From Archangium lipolyticum (GTDB lineage: Bacteria; Myxococcota; Myxococcia; Myxococcales; Myxococcaceae), in contig NZ_JANKBZ010000007.1 in the NCBI RefSeq assembly GCF_024623785.1, positions 62,001-126,000 on the forward strand: 64,000 nucleotides of DNA, given 5' to 3'. This document shows positions 27,899 to 36,650 of the stretch, in pieces (the first letter of the stretch is position 1; every line of letters starts with the position of its first letter). The position numbers and the translations under genes were made by a program. The notes beneath the pieces were generated by a model, which searched no databases, was not told the DNA's origin, and was given only the letters and a program-made list of their open reading frames with translations.

Positions 27899-28462
27899 GT
27901 GGACGAGGCCGAACGAGCACAGGAGCGGAAGCCGAAAGGGGCGCAGAAGCAGCCCCGGAAGGTGTCTCCGCGCTATCTGGAGAACGCCGCACTCCACTAC
28001 CTGAAGCGGTACGCGGCGTCGGTGAGCCAGCTCAAGCGCGTGCTCGTCCGCAGGGTGGACCGATCCCTCCGTGTCCACGGTGGGGAGCGCGCCGAGGCAC
28101 TCGGCTGGGTGGATGCGCTCGTGGACAAGCTCATCCGCAACGGGCTCATCAATGACAGCGCCTACGCCGGGATGAAGGCGCATGCGCTGCGCTCCTCGGG
28201 CCGCAGTGCCAGGGTGATTGCCCAGAAGCTGCGGATGAAGGGCGTCTCCGCCGAGCTCGCCCAGCAGAAGCTCGCCGAGGTTACCGCGGAGCTCTCCGAG
28301 GAGGAGGCTGCCCGCATCTGGGCGCGGAAGAAGCGCCTCGGACCCTTCCGGCGCGATGCGCGGACCCGCGAGGAGAACCGGCAGAGGGATCTCGCCGCCC
28401 TGGCGCGGGCTGGCTTCTCCTTCGGGATCGCGAAGAAGATCATCGACGCCGCACCCGAGTAG
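27899..28462 (+). CDS. recX: RecX-family regulatory protein
   Basis: The protein has 187 residues. The repeated RecX three-helix pattern is visible (ALHYLKRYAASVSQLKRVLVRRV; LIRNGLINDSAYA; VIAQKLRMKGVSAELAQQ; then a third unit). RecX proteins bind RecA filaments and limit their activity. RecA is not in this window, so it is not in a recA-recX operon here. The start is uncertain: GTG 27899 gives a normal RecX length with an N-terminal basic tail, and no Shine-Dalgarno is clear. It converges with the kinase gene, 17 bases away. Confidence 0.8.
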   Translation: MDEAERAQERKPKGAQKQPRKVSPRYLENAALHYLKRYAASVSQLKRVLVRRVDRSLRVHGGERAEALGWVDALVDKLIRNGLINDSAYAGMKAHALRSSGRSARVIAQKLRMKGVSAELAQQKLAEVTAELSEEEAARIWARKKRLGPFRRDARTREENRQRDLAALARAGFSFGIAKKIIDAAPE

Positions 28463-28479
28463 CTCCTCTCGCGTTCGCT

Positions 28480-30237
28480 TCACTCCTGATGGAGGTTGAC
28501 CTCGAGGATCGTGGTCTTTCCGGGCTCCACCTCGATGTCCTTTTGCACGATCTTCGAGAGTGTGTGGCTGACGAGCGTCACGATGTGAGGCCCCGCAGAC
28601 AGCTCTATTGGCGCGGTCGTGTATCCCAACTCCTCCCCGTCCACTGCGACGGTGGCTGGCGGCCGGATTCGCAGCTTGAGGGTGCCATTGAGCTTGGGAT
28701 CGGGAGAAGCCAATGCAGTGCGATTGAGCTTGGGAGCACTGCCCACCCGGGACGGAGGACGCACGTTCTTGGACGTGACGGGGTCCTGAGGAATGGCGTT
28801 CGGCGCGGCTGGCTTCTGCTTCTGCTCCTGGGGTGTGGCGTTCTTGGGATGCAGCGACGCCGATGGAGCACTGGGATTTGCTTGGGCCCGTTCTCCAGTA
28901 TTGTCCGTGGACGGAGCGGGAACTGAGGGAAGGGAAGGAGATGGCTGGTTCTCAGCCACGGGCACCGACTCCTGAGGCTTGGGCTCGGGGGCTGTCCGCC
29001 ACAGCACGATGCCGCCTCCCGCCGCGAGCAGCACGCATGCCACGAGGGTCAGTTCCCTCCTGCGAGATCGCCAACGCTTCACGAGCTCTTCTTGCTGCCG
29101 TATCTCCAGATCCTCAAGAGGATGGGGCTCCTTCAGCCGTTGAGGGCGATTTGGTATGGTCAAGGGTTCGGAGGATTTCTCGGGCCTCTTCACCGTCACT
29201 GGCGTGCTGAAAGCCTCCGGGTCCGTTCTCGTGGCGGTGGGCGCTGGCGTGTGGACTGGCGTGGTCGTGTAACGTGACCCATGGGGCGTCGTGCCCGGCT
29301 GGGCCACCGGAATCTCGGTGCTCGAAGTGGCCCGCGTGATGAGCTGAGCGATCTGCTGAGTCACCACTGGCTTACCGGCCAGGAGGATGAACTCCTCTAG
29401 ATCCGCCTGGAAGGAATGGCAGTCCGGATAGCGCTGCTCACGCTCCATGGAAAGCGCCCGTGCGAGGATTCGCTGCAGGGGCTCAGGCAGGTCTGGCCGG
29501 ACCTGCGCCGCGGGCACGGGGGTCGAAAAGAGGATGGCCTGCATCAGGCCAGCATCCGTGCTCGATGCAAACGGCCGGCGGGCGGTGAGCAGCTCGTAGA
29601 GGACCACGCCCAGCGCATACACGTCCGCCCTCCGGTCCAACGCCTGGCCTCGGAGCTGCTCGGGCGGCATGTACGCCAGCTTGCCCTTGATGACTCCGCT
29701 CTCCGTCCGGGTCCCATGTCCGGCGGCCTTGGCGATGCCGAAGTCCACTACCTTCACTGCTCCCTGTCTGGACAGCAGGATGTTGTCCGGACTGATGTCT
29801 CGGTGGATGACGTCCAGTGCCTCACCGGTCTCCGGATCGGTGAAATCATGGGCGAAGGCCAGCCCCTCGCACGCATGGGAGACGAGCCGGGCACACATAT
29901 CGGGCGGCAGCAACAGTCCCTGCGCCGACGCGCGCTTGATGAGCGTACGCAGACTGGGCCCGTCGATGTACTCCATGGCCAGGAAGTACGCGCCGTCGGC
30001 CTCTCCGAAATCGAAGATCTGTGCGATGTGCGGGTGGGTGAGCCGCGCGGCCAGCTTCGCCTCGGAGAGGAACATCTGTACGAAGGCGGGTTCCTCGGCC
30101 AGGTGCGGCAGGATGCGCTTGAGCACCAGCGTCTTCTCGAAGCCCATGGGACCAGCGGCCTTGGCGAGGAACACCTCGGCCATGCCTCCAGTGGCGAGCT
30201 TGCGGATCAGCTGGTACTTGCCGACTTGCTGCATCAC
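28480..30237 (-). CDS. Transmembrane Ser/Thr kinase with PEGA domain
   Basis: The protein has 585 residues. The N-terminal kinase has a Gly-rich loop ([12 protein letters not shown]), catalytic [13 protein letters not shown] (VVDFGIAK) and a YMPPEQLRG activation segment. A Pro/Thr-rich linker, a single TM ([18 protein letters not shown]) near residue 400, a Pro/Ser-rich extracytoplasmic stretch and a C-terminal PEGA domain follow ([16 protein letters not shown]). PEGA domains are thought to sense or bind the cell surface. GAGGAG lies about 10 bases before the ATG pair. The gene is monocistronic. Confidence 0.92.
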   Translation of the reverse strand: MMQQVGKYQLIRKLATGGMAEVFLAKAAGPMGFEKTLVLKRILPHLAEEPAFVQMFLSEAKLAARLTHPHIAQIFDFGEADGAYFLAMEYIDGPSLRTLIKRASAQGLLLPPDMCARLVSHACEGLAFAHDFTDPETGEALDVIHRDISPDNILLSRQGAVKVVDFGIAKAAGHGTRTESGVIKGKLAYMPPEQLRGQALDRRADVYALGVVLYELLTARRPFASSTDAGLMQAILFSTPVPAAQVRPDLPEPLQRILARALSMEREQRYPDCHSFQADLEEFILLAGKPVVTQQIAQLITRATSSTEIPVAQPGTTPHGSRYTTTPVHTPAPTATRTDPEAFSTPVTVKRPEKSSEPLTIPNRPQRLKEPHPLEDLEIRQQEELVKRWRSRRRELTLVACVLLAAGGGIVLWRTAPEPKPQESVPVAENQPSPSLPSVPAPSTDNTGERAQANPSAPSASLHPKNATPQEQKQKPAAPNAIPQDPVTSKNVRPPSRVGSAPKLNRTALASPDPKLNGTLKLRIRPPATVAVDGEELGYTTAPIELSAGPHIVTLVSHTLSKIVQKDIEVEPGKTTILEVNLHQE

Positions 30238-30482
30238 GACCCGTCTCCTCGTCCAGTCGAGCCCAGCGCTCCTTCAGGAAGTCAGCGGGCTCATGCCATC
30301 GGGCGGACGTGACGGTGACACAGCTTTCAATCTCAAGGAAATCTGCCGTGGTCGCTGGCCCATGAATGGGCCAAGGAGATTGCTGGGGATGGTCGCTTTG
30401 AGGTCAACACAACGACCGTGATGTCGGCCTTCACGTGGGGCCAGCCGTGGAGGCTTCACAGCTCATGGGGTGTGGCGCCACG
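30238..30482. other. Kinase upstream region
   Basis: This gap holds the kinase promoter region with an 18-bp palindrome (30356-30373) and ends at the terminator of the AgmC-like gene. No small ORF with coding character is visible. Confidence 0.45.
30356..30373. promoter_or_regulatory. 18-bp palindrome upstream of the PEGA kinase
   Basis: TGGCCCAT-GA-ATGGGCCA has perfect 8-bp arms with a 2-base centre, about 120 bases upstream of the kinase ATG. The tiny spacer favours a dimeric-repressor operator over an RNA hairpin. The binding protein is unknown. Confidence 0.45.
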
Positions 30483-30528
30483 AAAAAAGCCGGGTCCCGC
30501 CTCCCAGGAAGGGGAGGGGAGCCCGGCT
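30483..30528 (-). terminator. Rho-independent terminator of the AgmC-like gene
   Basis: On the minus strand a long GC-rich hairpin (AGCCGGG.../...CCCGGCT with an inner GGGAGG/CCTCCC) is followed directly by six T residues. It lies 21 bases beyond the stop at 30550. Confidence 0.85.
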
Positions 30529-30549
30529 CGAATCACGGCCTGTGCGCCC

Positions 30550-32514
30550 TTAGTTGCGGCGCCGGCGGCGGGCCAGCGCGGCGAACGCGCCCAGGCCCAT
30601 CAGGACCAACGAGGTGTCCCGCCCCGTGCTCGAGCAGCCGTAACCACTGCCCAGCAGGGAGAGGTCGGCCTCGGTGATGCGGAAGGTCCGAGTGGCCGGG
30701 GTTTCGTCCACGTTGCCCGCTGCATCTCGGGCTCGCACCTCCAAGGTGTGCGCCCCCACGGTCAGGTTGCTGAAGGTGACAGGCGAGGGGCACGTGGTGA
30801 AGGAGGTCGCCCCATCCAGGCGGCACTCGTAGGTTACGTTCTGCTCATTCGATCTGAATTCGAATGTCGCGTTCAGCTCCCGGGTGAAGCCTGACGGGCC
30901 GGAGACGATCTCGGTTTCCGGCGGTGCTGTGTCCACGGTGAAGGTGTTGGTGGTGCTCTTGAGACTCCGCAGTGCCTCCACCTCCGCGACGGCATACACC
31001 GTGTGGCTGCCGTCGGCCAGGTCCGTGGTCGGAGTGAAGGTATAATTGCCGGCGGCATTGGACGTCGTCCGGCCGATCTCGTTCCCGTCGAGGTAGATGA
31101 TCACCTCGACGTTGGCAGTAGCCGTGCCCGTGATGGGGGGACGGCGGTTGCTGGTGATGCTGCCGTTGGCCGGCGTGACCACCGTGGGGGGAGTCGGCAC
31201 GATCAACCCGGTCGGTATCACCGTGGTGGCGCCGATGCTGCCCGGCTGAGCGCCGTAGGACTGTTCCACAGGATCCTGTTGGATGCCGGGTGCGGCACCG
31301 TTAGCGAAGACGTTGCAGGTGCCTCCCGGAGCGGCCTGGATCAGCACCCGCCCTCCTCCGCCACCACCACCAGGACCCACCCGTGGGGCGTTCACGTTGC
31401 CACCGATGCCGCCAGTGGCGAGAACCGAACCGCAATCGGCTGTCCTGACGAAGCGCAGGTAGATAGCTCCACCCGCGCCACCACCACCGCCTCCATCCGA
31501 GGCCGAGGTACCGCCCAGGTTACCCGAGGCGCTGATGCTGCCCGTACCCGTGAGTTGATTGGCCCGGATGAAGATGGCGCCACCCCCAGACCCTCCGGCC
31601 ACGCCCGTGTTGGTGGAGCCATGGCCGGCTCCACCACCTCCTCCGAAGGTGAAGTGGGTCAATGCCGAGTAGGTCAGCGCCGCGCCCCCTCTTCCTCCAA
31701 CCTCGGCTCCGCTCTCCGAGCGTCCTCCCTGACCGCCCGCCCCGCCATTGCCACCACCTCCTCCTCCCGACTTGAGGCAGATGCCGCCTCCAGCACCATT
31801 GGCCACGTTACTGCGCCCGGTCTGTGTGGGGCCGAACCGCGAGCTTCCGATGCCCTCGCCCTTCTGTGCACCCGAGGGGGCTGGCTCATCCTCTGTTGTG
31901 CAGCCTCGCGACCCGGAGGGATCGATGACGTACTGGCCTCCACGAAAACCGAGGCCGCTGGCGGCGATCTGCCCACTGTTGTTCACGGAGCCATTGGCCA
32001 GGAACGCGACGATACCGCCCGTGCTCCCATTCCATGCAGGGGCCGTGATGCTCTGGCCGGAGTTGATGGTGACGTTGCTGTACTCGGGCACCCGGATGAC
32101 CTGGGTCACGTTCGCCGCGTACGCGTAGACGAGCGGTGCCGTCAGCTCCAGGGTCGATCCCGTTGCCGAGGCCAGCCTCGCGAATTCCCAACGCCCCACC
32201 GGGCTGTTGCCGAGGTCGACGGGAGGCACCTGCTCGAGGCTGGCCGTCTGGTACACCATCACCAGATCTCCGGCCGTGAAGCACGGGGACACTCCGGTGC
32301 AGGCTCCGATCGTGATGGAGGTGTTCCCCACCGCCAGCGCCGCCGTCACCGGGGCATAGCTGTTGATGAAGGTGCCGCTCGTCGACACCACGAGCGCCCC
32401 GTCTCTTCCCGTGCCGATCCCGAACGTGTCGTGTTCGGCCCGTGCCGCCGTCGCTCCGAGGGCCAGCACGCACAGCGCGGCCGCGAGCCACTTCTTCATG
32501 AATGGAGTTTTCAT
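30550..32514 (-). CDS. Glycine-rich surface protein with MYXO-CTERM, AgmC-like
   Basis: The protein has 654 residues. A signal peptide (LAAALCVLALGATAARA) precedes a ~350-residue region with very Gly-rich, collagen-like patches (GGGGGGNGGAGGQGG). Two Ig-like domains follow, about residues 430-525 (bacterial Ig-like, ADGSHTVYAVAEVEAL) and 530-615. The end is a MYXO-CTERM signal: GYGCSSTGRD, a hydrophobic helix, then RRRRRN, a sorting tag for myxobacterial surface proteins. Proteins of this shape are annotated as adventurous gliding motility protein AgmC in related species; I recall this but cannot align it. It follows an OmpA-family gene by 18 bases, so the two likely form an operon. Confidence 0.75.
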   Translation of the reverse strand: MKTPFMKKWLAAALCVLALGATAARAEHDTFGIGTGRDGALVVSTSGTFINSYAPVTAALAVGNTSITIGACTGVSPCFTAGDLVMVYQTASLEQVPPVDLGNSPVGRWEFARLASATGSTLELTAPLVYAYAANVTQVIRVPEYSNVTINSGQSITAPAWNGSTGGIVAFLANGSVNNSGQIAASGLGFRGGQYVIDPSGSRGCTTEDEPAPSGAQKGEGIGSSRFGPTQTGRSNVANGAGGGICLKSGGGGGGNGGAGGQGGRSESGAEVGGRGGAALTYSALTHFTFGGGGGAGHGSTNTGVAGGSGGGAIFIRANQLTGTGSISASGNLGGTSASDGGGGGGAGGAIYLRFVRTADCGSVLATGGIGGNVNAPRVGPGGGGGGGRVLIQAAPGGTCNVFANGAAPGIQQDPVEQSYGAQPGSIGATTVIPTGLIVPTPPTVVTPANGSITSNRRPPITGTATANVEVIIYLDGNEIGRTTSNAAGNYTFTPTTDLADGSHTVYAVAEVEALRSLKSTTNTFTVDTAPPETEIVSGPSGFTRELNATFEFRSNEQNVTYECRLDGATSFTTCPSPVTFSNLTVGAHTLEVRARDAAGNVDETPATRTFRITEADLSLLGSGYGCSSTGRDTSLVLMGLGAFAALARRRRRN

Positions 32515-32532
32515 GGCCTTTGCTTCCTTGGG

Positions 32533-34389
32533 CTACTGCTCGCTGTCGGGGTTGACGATGGTGAACGCCACGCGGCGGTTGGCCGCACGGCCCCTGGACG
32601 TCTTGTTCGGCAGGAGGGGACGATCGGGCCCGTAGCCCCTCGCCTCCAGACGCGAGGGCTCCACGCCCTTCTTCACCAGGTAGTCCCTCACCGACTCCGC
32701 ACGCGCCAGCGACAGCTTGCGGTTGACGTCCGCGTTGCCGACGTTGTCGGTGTGGCCCTCGATGATGATCTTGTCGATCTCCGGGTGCTGCTGGATGACC
32801 CGGGCGATCTGATCCAGCATCTTGAAGGAGCGGCGCTGGATGATCGCCTTGTTGGTGGCGAAGAACACCGCCTGCTTGATCTCCAGCTTGCCCTTCTGGA
32901 TGGCCACGAGCTGCTCCTGCTGCGGCGGGCAGCCGTGGTTGCTTTCCACGCCCTTCTCCTTGGGGCAGTTGTCCAGGTGGTCCGACACGTTGTCGCCGTC
33001 CGTGTCCCTCGGCGGGCAGCCGCGGAGCTCCACCAGACCGGCCTCCGTCGGGCAGAGGTCACGCTCATCCACGACGCCGTCGCCATCCGTGTCCTTCACC
33101 GGGCAGCCCTGACGCGCGGCCGGGCCCGCTTCCCGGGGGCACTTGTCCGCGGCGTCGTCGATGCCGTCGCCATCCCGGTCCTTCACCGGGCAGCCCTGGT
33201 CCGCGGCCAGACCCGGCTCCTTGGGGCACTTGTCCTCAGAGTCCGCGACGCCATCCCCGTCCGTGTCCTTCTCCCCGGCGCAGCCCTGGTTCTCGGCCGG
33301 GCCCGGCTCCCGCGGGCACCTGTCCACGGAGTCGTCGAGGCCGTCGCCATCCGTGTCCTTCACCGGGCAGCCCTTGCGCTCGGCCGGGCCCGGCTCGTTG
33401 GGGCACTTGTCCTCGCTATTCGGCACGCCGTCGCCGTCGTCATCGCGCGGCCCGGAGTCCGGGGGCTCGGAGCCGCCAAAGGCCACGCCGAGCAGCACGC
33501 GGAACGAGGGCGTGCCCGGCGTATCACCGAAGCCGGGTCCTCCCAGCGCGTAGGCCTCCATCAGGCTGCTCAGCGGCAGCCGTACGCCGGCCAGCACCTC
33601 CAGGGACTTCGGCTGACGGGTGAGCGGCAGCGTGCCGCGCACGTTGAGCTCTCCGCGCAGCCCGCTACCCGTGGTGGCGAGGACCGCGCCCAGGCGCACC
33701 TCGTTGCCCACCTCGTCCTGGACGGTCTCGTCATTGATGAGCGTGACCGTGGGCCGCACCATCGCGCCCGCCTCCACACCGGCCCGGATCAGACCGAAAC
33801 GCCGGCCCAGCATCACCTTGGGAGAGAACCGGAAGGTGCTGTCCCGCGAGAGCGTCTCCACGCTGCCCACGGGCAGCCCCACGCCCAGGTCGACCGCCAG
33901 GTCCAATGGAGCCTCCCGCCGCTGCGAGAGCAGCCCCACCCGCACGTTCACCGAGGGCGTGGAGAGACCCGTCTGGGCCGGAGCGGAGATGCCCTGGGCG
34001 CTGAGGTCGTCTCCCCGCTGCCAGACCACCAGGGGCACCTGGAGGCCCAGCTCCAGCCACCGGAGCGGAGCCCAGGCCACCAGCAGGTGCGCCATGGCGC
34101 GGTCGCCCACCACCGCTCCCACCGGATTCTCATCCGCGTAGAGAACGAGGGGATCCTTCTCGTAGTGCCCCAGGAGCGAGAGGCGGAATCCTCCCGCGGG
34201 CAGCAACTCGCCAGTTCCCATCACCAGCGAGCCCCGGCCGTTGGGGTTCAGCTCCAGGCGCTCCAGCTCGAATTGCGGTACGCCCGTGGGTTGGGCGAGC
34301 GCCGCCGAGGTGAGCAACAAGGCGGCAAGGGCGGACAGACGCACGTACCCCGCCGAACGCATCGGCGGGCGCGGCTTCGTGTAGCTCAT
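32533..34389 (-). CDS. OmpA-family protein with thrombospondin type 3 repeats
   Basis: The protein has 618 residues. A signal peptide ends near LLLTSAALA. An N-terminal ~290-residue beta-barrel-like region leads to about six calcium-binding TSP3 repeats (DTDGDGVADSEDKCP type). The C-terminal OmpA/MotB domain binds peptidoglycan (IIIEGHTDNVGNADVNRKLSLARAESVRDYL). It should tie the outer membrane to the cell wall, with a Ca-stiffened spacer. The start at 34389 follows GGAG and yields the signal peptide; longer frames lack one. It is first in the pair with the AgmC-like gene. Confidence 0.88.
   Translation of the reverse strand: MSYTKPRPPMRSAGYVRLSALAALLLTSAALAQPTGVPQFELERLELNPNGRGSLVMGTGELLPAGGFRLSLLGHYEKDPLVLYADENPVGAVVGDRAMAHLLVAWAPLRWLELGLQVPLVVWQRGDDLSAQGISAPAQTGLSTPSVNVRVGLLSQRREAPLDLAVDLGVGLPVGSVETLSRDSTFRFSPKVMLGRRFGLIRAGVEAGAMVRPTVTLINDETVQDEVGNEVRLGAVLATTGSGLRGELNVRGTLPLTRQPKSLEVLAGVRLPLSSLMEAYALGGPGFGDTPGTPSFRVLLGVAFGGSEPPDSGPRDDDGDGVPNSEDKCPNEPGPAERKGCPVKDTDGDGLDDSVDRCPREPGPAENQGCAGEKDTDGDGVADSEDKCPKEPGLAADQGCPVKDRDGDGIDDAADKCPREAGPAARQGCPVKDTDGDGVVDERDLCPTEAGLVELRGCPPRDTDGDNVSDHLDNCPKEKGVESNHGCPPQQEQLVAIQKGKLEIKQAVFFATNKAIIQRRSFKMLDQIARVIQQHPEIDKIIIEGHTDNVGNADVNRKLSLARAESVRDYLVKKGVEPSRLEARGYGPDRPLLPNKTSRGRAANRRVAFTIVNPDSEQ
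33000..33450 (-). repeat. TSP3-coding repeats in the OmpA-family gene
   Basis: Units of about 80-85 bases encode DxDGDGxxDxxDxCP segments and share runs such as CCGTCCGTGTCCTT. They are protein-coding repeats with a calcium-binding pattern, not CRISPR. Confidence 0.8.
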
Positions 34390-34652
34390 GGGTTCTCCGG
34401 CAGGGAAAGCAGGGTCACCCGTGCATTCGGGGAGCCGCGGTTTCGGCATCCCGGTGCTGGTCTCTCTCGTCTTCCCTGTCATTCGATCAATCCGCCCACT
34501 CCTACCGCCACTGTCTCGCCGGGGCAATGAAACGTTGCTGGAAGACAGGGGGGAACGTCCCGAGCATCTACCCGTGGACCTTCAGGCGCGGAGGATCGAT
34601 CCGCTCATATCGGATTTGTGAAGGATCCCATGTGCGGAACCCCCAACGGGGA
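34390..34652. other. OmpA-family gene upstream region
   Basis: No gene can be supported here. It presumably contains the promoter of the OmpA-AgmC-like operon. It includes an AT-rich spot near 34600-34625 (GGATCGATCCGCTCATATCGGATT). Confidence 0.4.
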
Positions 34653-34689
34653 CCCCCACGCGGTGGAACACGTCCACCGCGTGCGGGGG
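34653..34689 (-). terminator. Strong hairpin terminator after infC
   Basis: Arms 34653-34667 and 34673-34689 pair over 15 bp with one bulged base (CCCCCACGCGGTGGA against its complement) around a 5-base loop. It starts 5 bases after the infC stop codon. There is no long T tract, but the stem is very stable. It cuts infC off from downstream genes, so no rpmI or rplT is cotranscribed. Confidence 0.75.
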
Positions 34690-34694
34690 CTCAC

Positions 34695-35366
34695 TCAGGG
34701 CGCCGGGCTGGGCGCATCCTGAACGCTGGCCTCGGGGGCGCTGGCGGGCTCGGACTTCTCGGTGTTCGAGGTCCGTTTGGCGCTCAACGCGGCCTGCCGT
34801 GCCAGCTCGCGGGCCCGCTGGGCGACCTTGGGCGTGGGCGCGAGGATCATGAACATCAGACGCCCTTCCATGCGGGGCGCCTGTTCGATCACCGCCACAT
34901 CCTTCAGGTCCTTCGCCACGTCCTCCAGGATGGCGGTGCCCTGCTCCCGGTGCGTGATTTCCCGGCCGCGGAACTGGATGACGACCTTCGCCTTGTTCCC
35001 GTCCTCGATGAACCGGCGCATGTTGCGGACCTTGAACTCGTAGTCGTGCTCCTCCGTCTTCGGCCGGAGCTTCACTTCCTTGAGCTCGACCTTGAGCTGC
35101 GCACGCTTCGATTCCGAGGCCTTCTTCTTCTCCTCGTACTTGAACTTGCCGTAGTCCATCAGCTTGCAGACCGGGGGACTGGCCATGGGGCTGATCTCGA
35201 CGAGGTCGAGTCCCTCGCTCCGGGCCCGCTCCAGGGCCGCCTCGAGGGGCATGACTCCGAGCTGCGAGCCATCGGCTCCCACGACGCGAACCTCGCGAGC
35301 GCGGATACGGCGGTTGGTTCTCTGGTCGCGGCTACCGCCGCGGCTGCTTCTCTGGTCGCGAATGAT
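34695..35366 (-). CDS. infC: Translation initiation factor IF-3 (Dsg-type), AUC start
   Basis: The protein has 223 residues when read from ATC 35366, preceded by GGAGGAG at a 6-base spacing. The next codon is ATT, and the nearest upstream AUG/GUG in frame lies before the Shine-Dalgarno, so a non-standard start is almost certain. IF3-N (NRRIRAREVRVV, SPMASPPVCKLMDYGKFKYE) and IF3-C (LRPKTEEHDYEFKVRN, GREITHREQG) are intact, followed by a ~45-residue Ala/Ser/Pro-rich tail. M. xanthus dsg likewise encodes IF3 with an AUC start and a C-terminal extension linked to development. IF3 rejects non-AUG starts, so the start implies autoregulation. rpmI and rplT, its usual followers, are absent. Confidence 0.93.
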   Translation of the reverse strand: MIRDQRSSRGGSRDQRTNRRIRAREVRVVGADGSQLGVMPLEAALERARSEGLDLVEISPMASPPVCKLMDYGKFKYEEKKKASESKRAQLKVELKEVKLRPKTEEHDYEFKVRNMRRFIEDGNKAKVVIQFRGREITHREQGTAILEDVAKDLKDVAVIEQAPRMEGRLMFMILAPTPKVAQRARELARQAALSAKRTSNTEKSEPASAPEASVQDAPSPAP

Positions 35367-35677
35367 GTGACTCTCCTCCGAAATGGGTTTCAGGTCTGTC
35401 CCCACAAAGGTGGGACAGCCCCCGCCGGTATGACAGGGGACCGGATACGGCTGGGTGGCAGTCCGCTCTTCTCTCGTCCCCCGCCTGACAAGGGGGCCTC
35501 CGGACGTAGGAGTGCCTCCCGGCGCTTGCTCGCCCGGTAGGAAGGGGAGTGGATGATGCGTTCCCCCCGGCCCTGGACGGGCAAGGGAGGGTCATAACAC
35601 CTGGCCCGGGCTCCCGCCGAGGAACCTCGTGGCCAGTGTGCTGAAGGATACGGACCCCGCTGCCTGCCCGCCTGCCC
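35367..35677 (-). other. Long infC leader with a hairpin next to the ribosome site
   Basis: About 310 bases lie between DUF1826 and infC, with no gene in them. At 35396-35418, CTGTCCC and GGGACAG pair, extendable to 9 bp with an AAAG loop, ending 17 bases before the Shine-Dalgarno. A second CCCCC/GGGGG pair lies further upstream (about 35480-35500). infC leaders are often regulatory, for example through L20 binding. A regulatory role here is inferred. Confidence 0.5.
35373..35379 (-). promoter_or_regulatory. Shine-Dalgarno deciding the infC start
   Basis: GGAGGAG on the minus strand lies 6 bases before ATC 35366 and 9 bases before ATT 35363. It fixes the start of infC at one of these codons. 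Confidence 0.85.
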
Positions 35678-36322
35678 TTAGAGGAGATCCACGGACAGGA
35701 GCAACCGGCGCTCGGAGCCGGGCGGGGAGCGGTGGACCACGCCATACCCCTCGTTGTCGGGCCAGGCCTCGCCCTTGAGAAGCCCCACGGCGAAAGGAGC
35801 GAGGTGCCGCGTCACCGCGCCCGGCCGGGCGATGCCGTCCGTCTCCCCGTTGCCCTCCGCGGGGGCGCCCAGACGCGCCCGCCGTGCGTCACGCTCCTCG
35901 AGGTACTCGGTGCCCGGGCCCGCGTAGGTGCACAACATACGCACACCCACCCGGTCCACATGGAAGCGGGGACACATGGGCGCATCGAGCGTGCCCAGCC
36001 GCAGCCCCACGCGTTCCGCGCCGAAGAGGTCCGCGTACAACTCCACGAGTCCGGCCAGCTCCTGCTGGAAGCGTGCGCGGCCGGGCGACTCGGACAGCGG
36101 CGACAGCAGACCTCCCAGCTCCGCGTCTTCCACCTGCGCCTGTCTCACCTCGAGGAAGTCATGGGTGGCGCAGACCTCTCTCAGCCACTGGGCGAGCGTT
36201 TCGTCCACGGGGCGCTCCCAGACGCAGAGGTTGACGTGCTTTTCGAAGATGACGACCAGGTCGGCCGCTTCACTCACGGTGACGCAGGAGTCCAGGGTGG
36301 GGCGGGGGGCGGACAGAGGCAT
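35678..36322 (-). CDS. DUF1826 family protein, probable Zur-regulated zinc-stress protein
   Basis: The protein has 214 residues. The conserved block CPRFHVDRVGVRMLCTYAGPGTEYL marks DUF1826. The family has no known activity; the His and Asp in RFHVD resemble a metal site. It is repeatedly found near COG0523 GTPases and Zur-controlled genes in proteobacteria. The start at 36322 is chosen because a longer frame would run through the Zur-like boxes into the divergent rpmG gene. The box at 36376-36392 lies 54 bases upstream. Confidence 0.82.
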   Translation of the reverse strand: MPLSAPRPTLDSCVTVSEAADLVVIFEKHVNLCVWERPVDETLAQWLREVCATHDFLEVRQAQVEDAELGGLLSPLSESPGRARFQQELAGLVELYADLFGAERVGLRLGTLDAPMCPRFHVDRVGVRMLCTYAGPGTEYLEERDARRARLGAPAEGNGETDGIARPGAVTRHLAPFAVGLLKGEAWPDNEGYGVVHRSPPGSERRLLLSVDLL

Positions 36323-36375
36323 GGGGTAGCTCCGGCAACAGGGGGCATTCCGCGGGAGCGGAGGAGAATGACTTA

Positions 36376-36392
36376 ATGCAACCGTGTTGCGA
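36376..36392. promoter_or_regulatory. Zur-like box, DUF1826 side
   Basis: ATGCAAC-CGT-GTTGCGA is a 17-bp palindrome with one mismatched arm position. It lies in the divergent region between DUF1826 (minus) and rpmG (plus), closer to DUF1826. Confidence 0.8.
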
Positions 36393-36416
36393 AAGAAAGG
36401 GTGCCCAGGGTATTGG

Positions 36417-36433
36417 ATGCAACGGAGTTGCAT
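36417..36433. promoter_or_regulatory. Zur-like box, rpmG side (perfect palindrome)
   Basis: ATGCAAC-GGA-GTTGCAT has perfect 7-bp arms and ends 18 bases before the rpmG ATG. It is the best copy of the motif in the window and overlaps where the rpmG promoter or leader must be. Confidence 0.85.
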
Positions 36434-36451
36434 CTTGCAGGAGAGGACACC

Positions 36452-36616
36452 ATGCCCAAGGGCAATCGCACCATCATCCATCTCGTCTCGACCGCGGGAA
36501 CCGGCTACGCCTACACGACGACGAAGAACAAGCGGAAGTCGCAGGAGAAGCTCCAGCTCAAGAAGTACGACCCGCGCATCCGCAAGCACGTGTTGTTCGT
36601 GGAAGGCAAGCCATGA
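36452..36616 (+). CDS. rpmG: 50S ribosomal protein L33, zinc-free type
   Basis: The protein has 54 residues, starting [20 protein letters not shown], with [21 protein letters not shown]. It matches E. coli-type L33 and contains no cysteine at all, so it lacks the CxxC zinc ribbon of the zinc-binding form. AGGAGAGG lies 6 bases before the ATG. A perfect Zur-like box just upstream marks it as the spare copy made when zinc is scarce, so that zinc-containing L33 can be replaced. A zinc-type copy elsewhere in the genome is expected. Confidence 0.93.
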   Translation: MPKGNRTIIHLVSTAGTGYAYTTTKNKRKSQEKLQLKKYDPRIRKHVLFVEGKP

Positions 36617-36650
36617 GCGCCTCTGCTGGGATTCCTCATGGGAGGCGCCC

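Noticed and set aside
30520-30545. CTCGAATC stretch resembling a tRNA T-arm
   Set aside because: There is no acceptor or anticodon arm; the surrounding bases form the terminator of the AgmC-like gene.
33000-33450. Regular short repeats resembling a CRISPR array
   Set aside because: The period matches TSP3 protein repeats in frame, and there are no separate unique spacers.
31003-34530. 1175-codon plus-strand frame opposite the AgmC-like and OmpA genes
   Set aside because: It mirrors Gly-rich and TSP3 repeats on the other strand and has no signal, motif or ribosome site.
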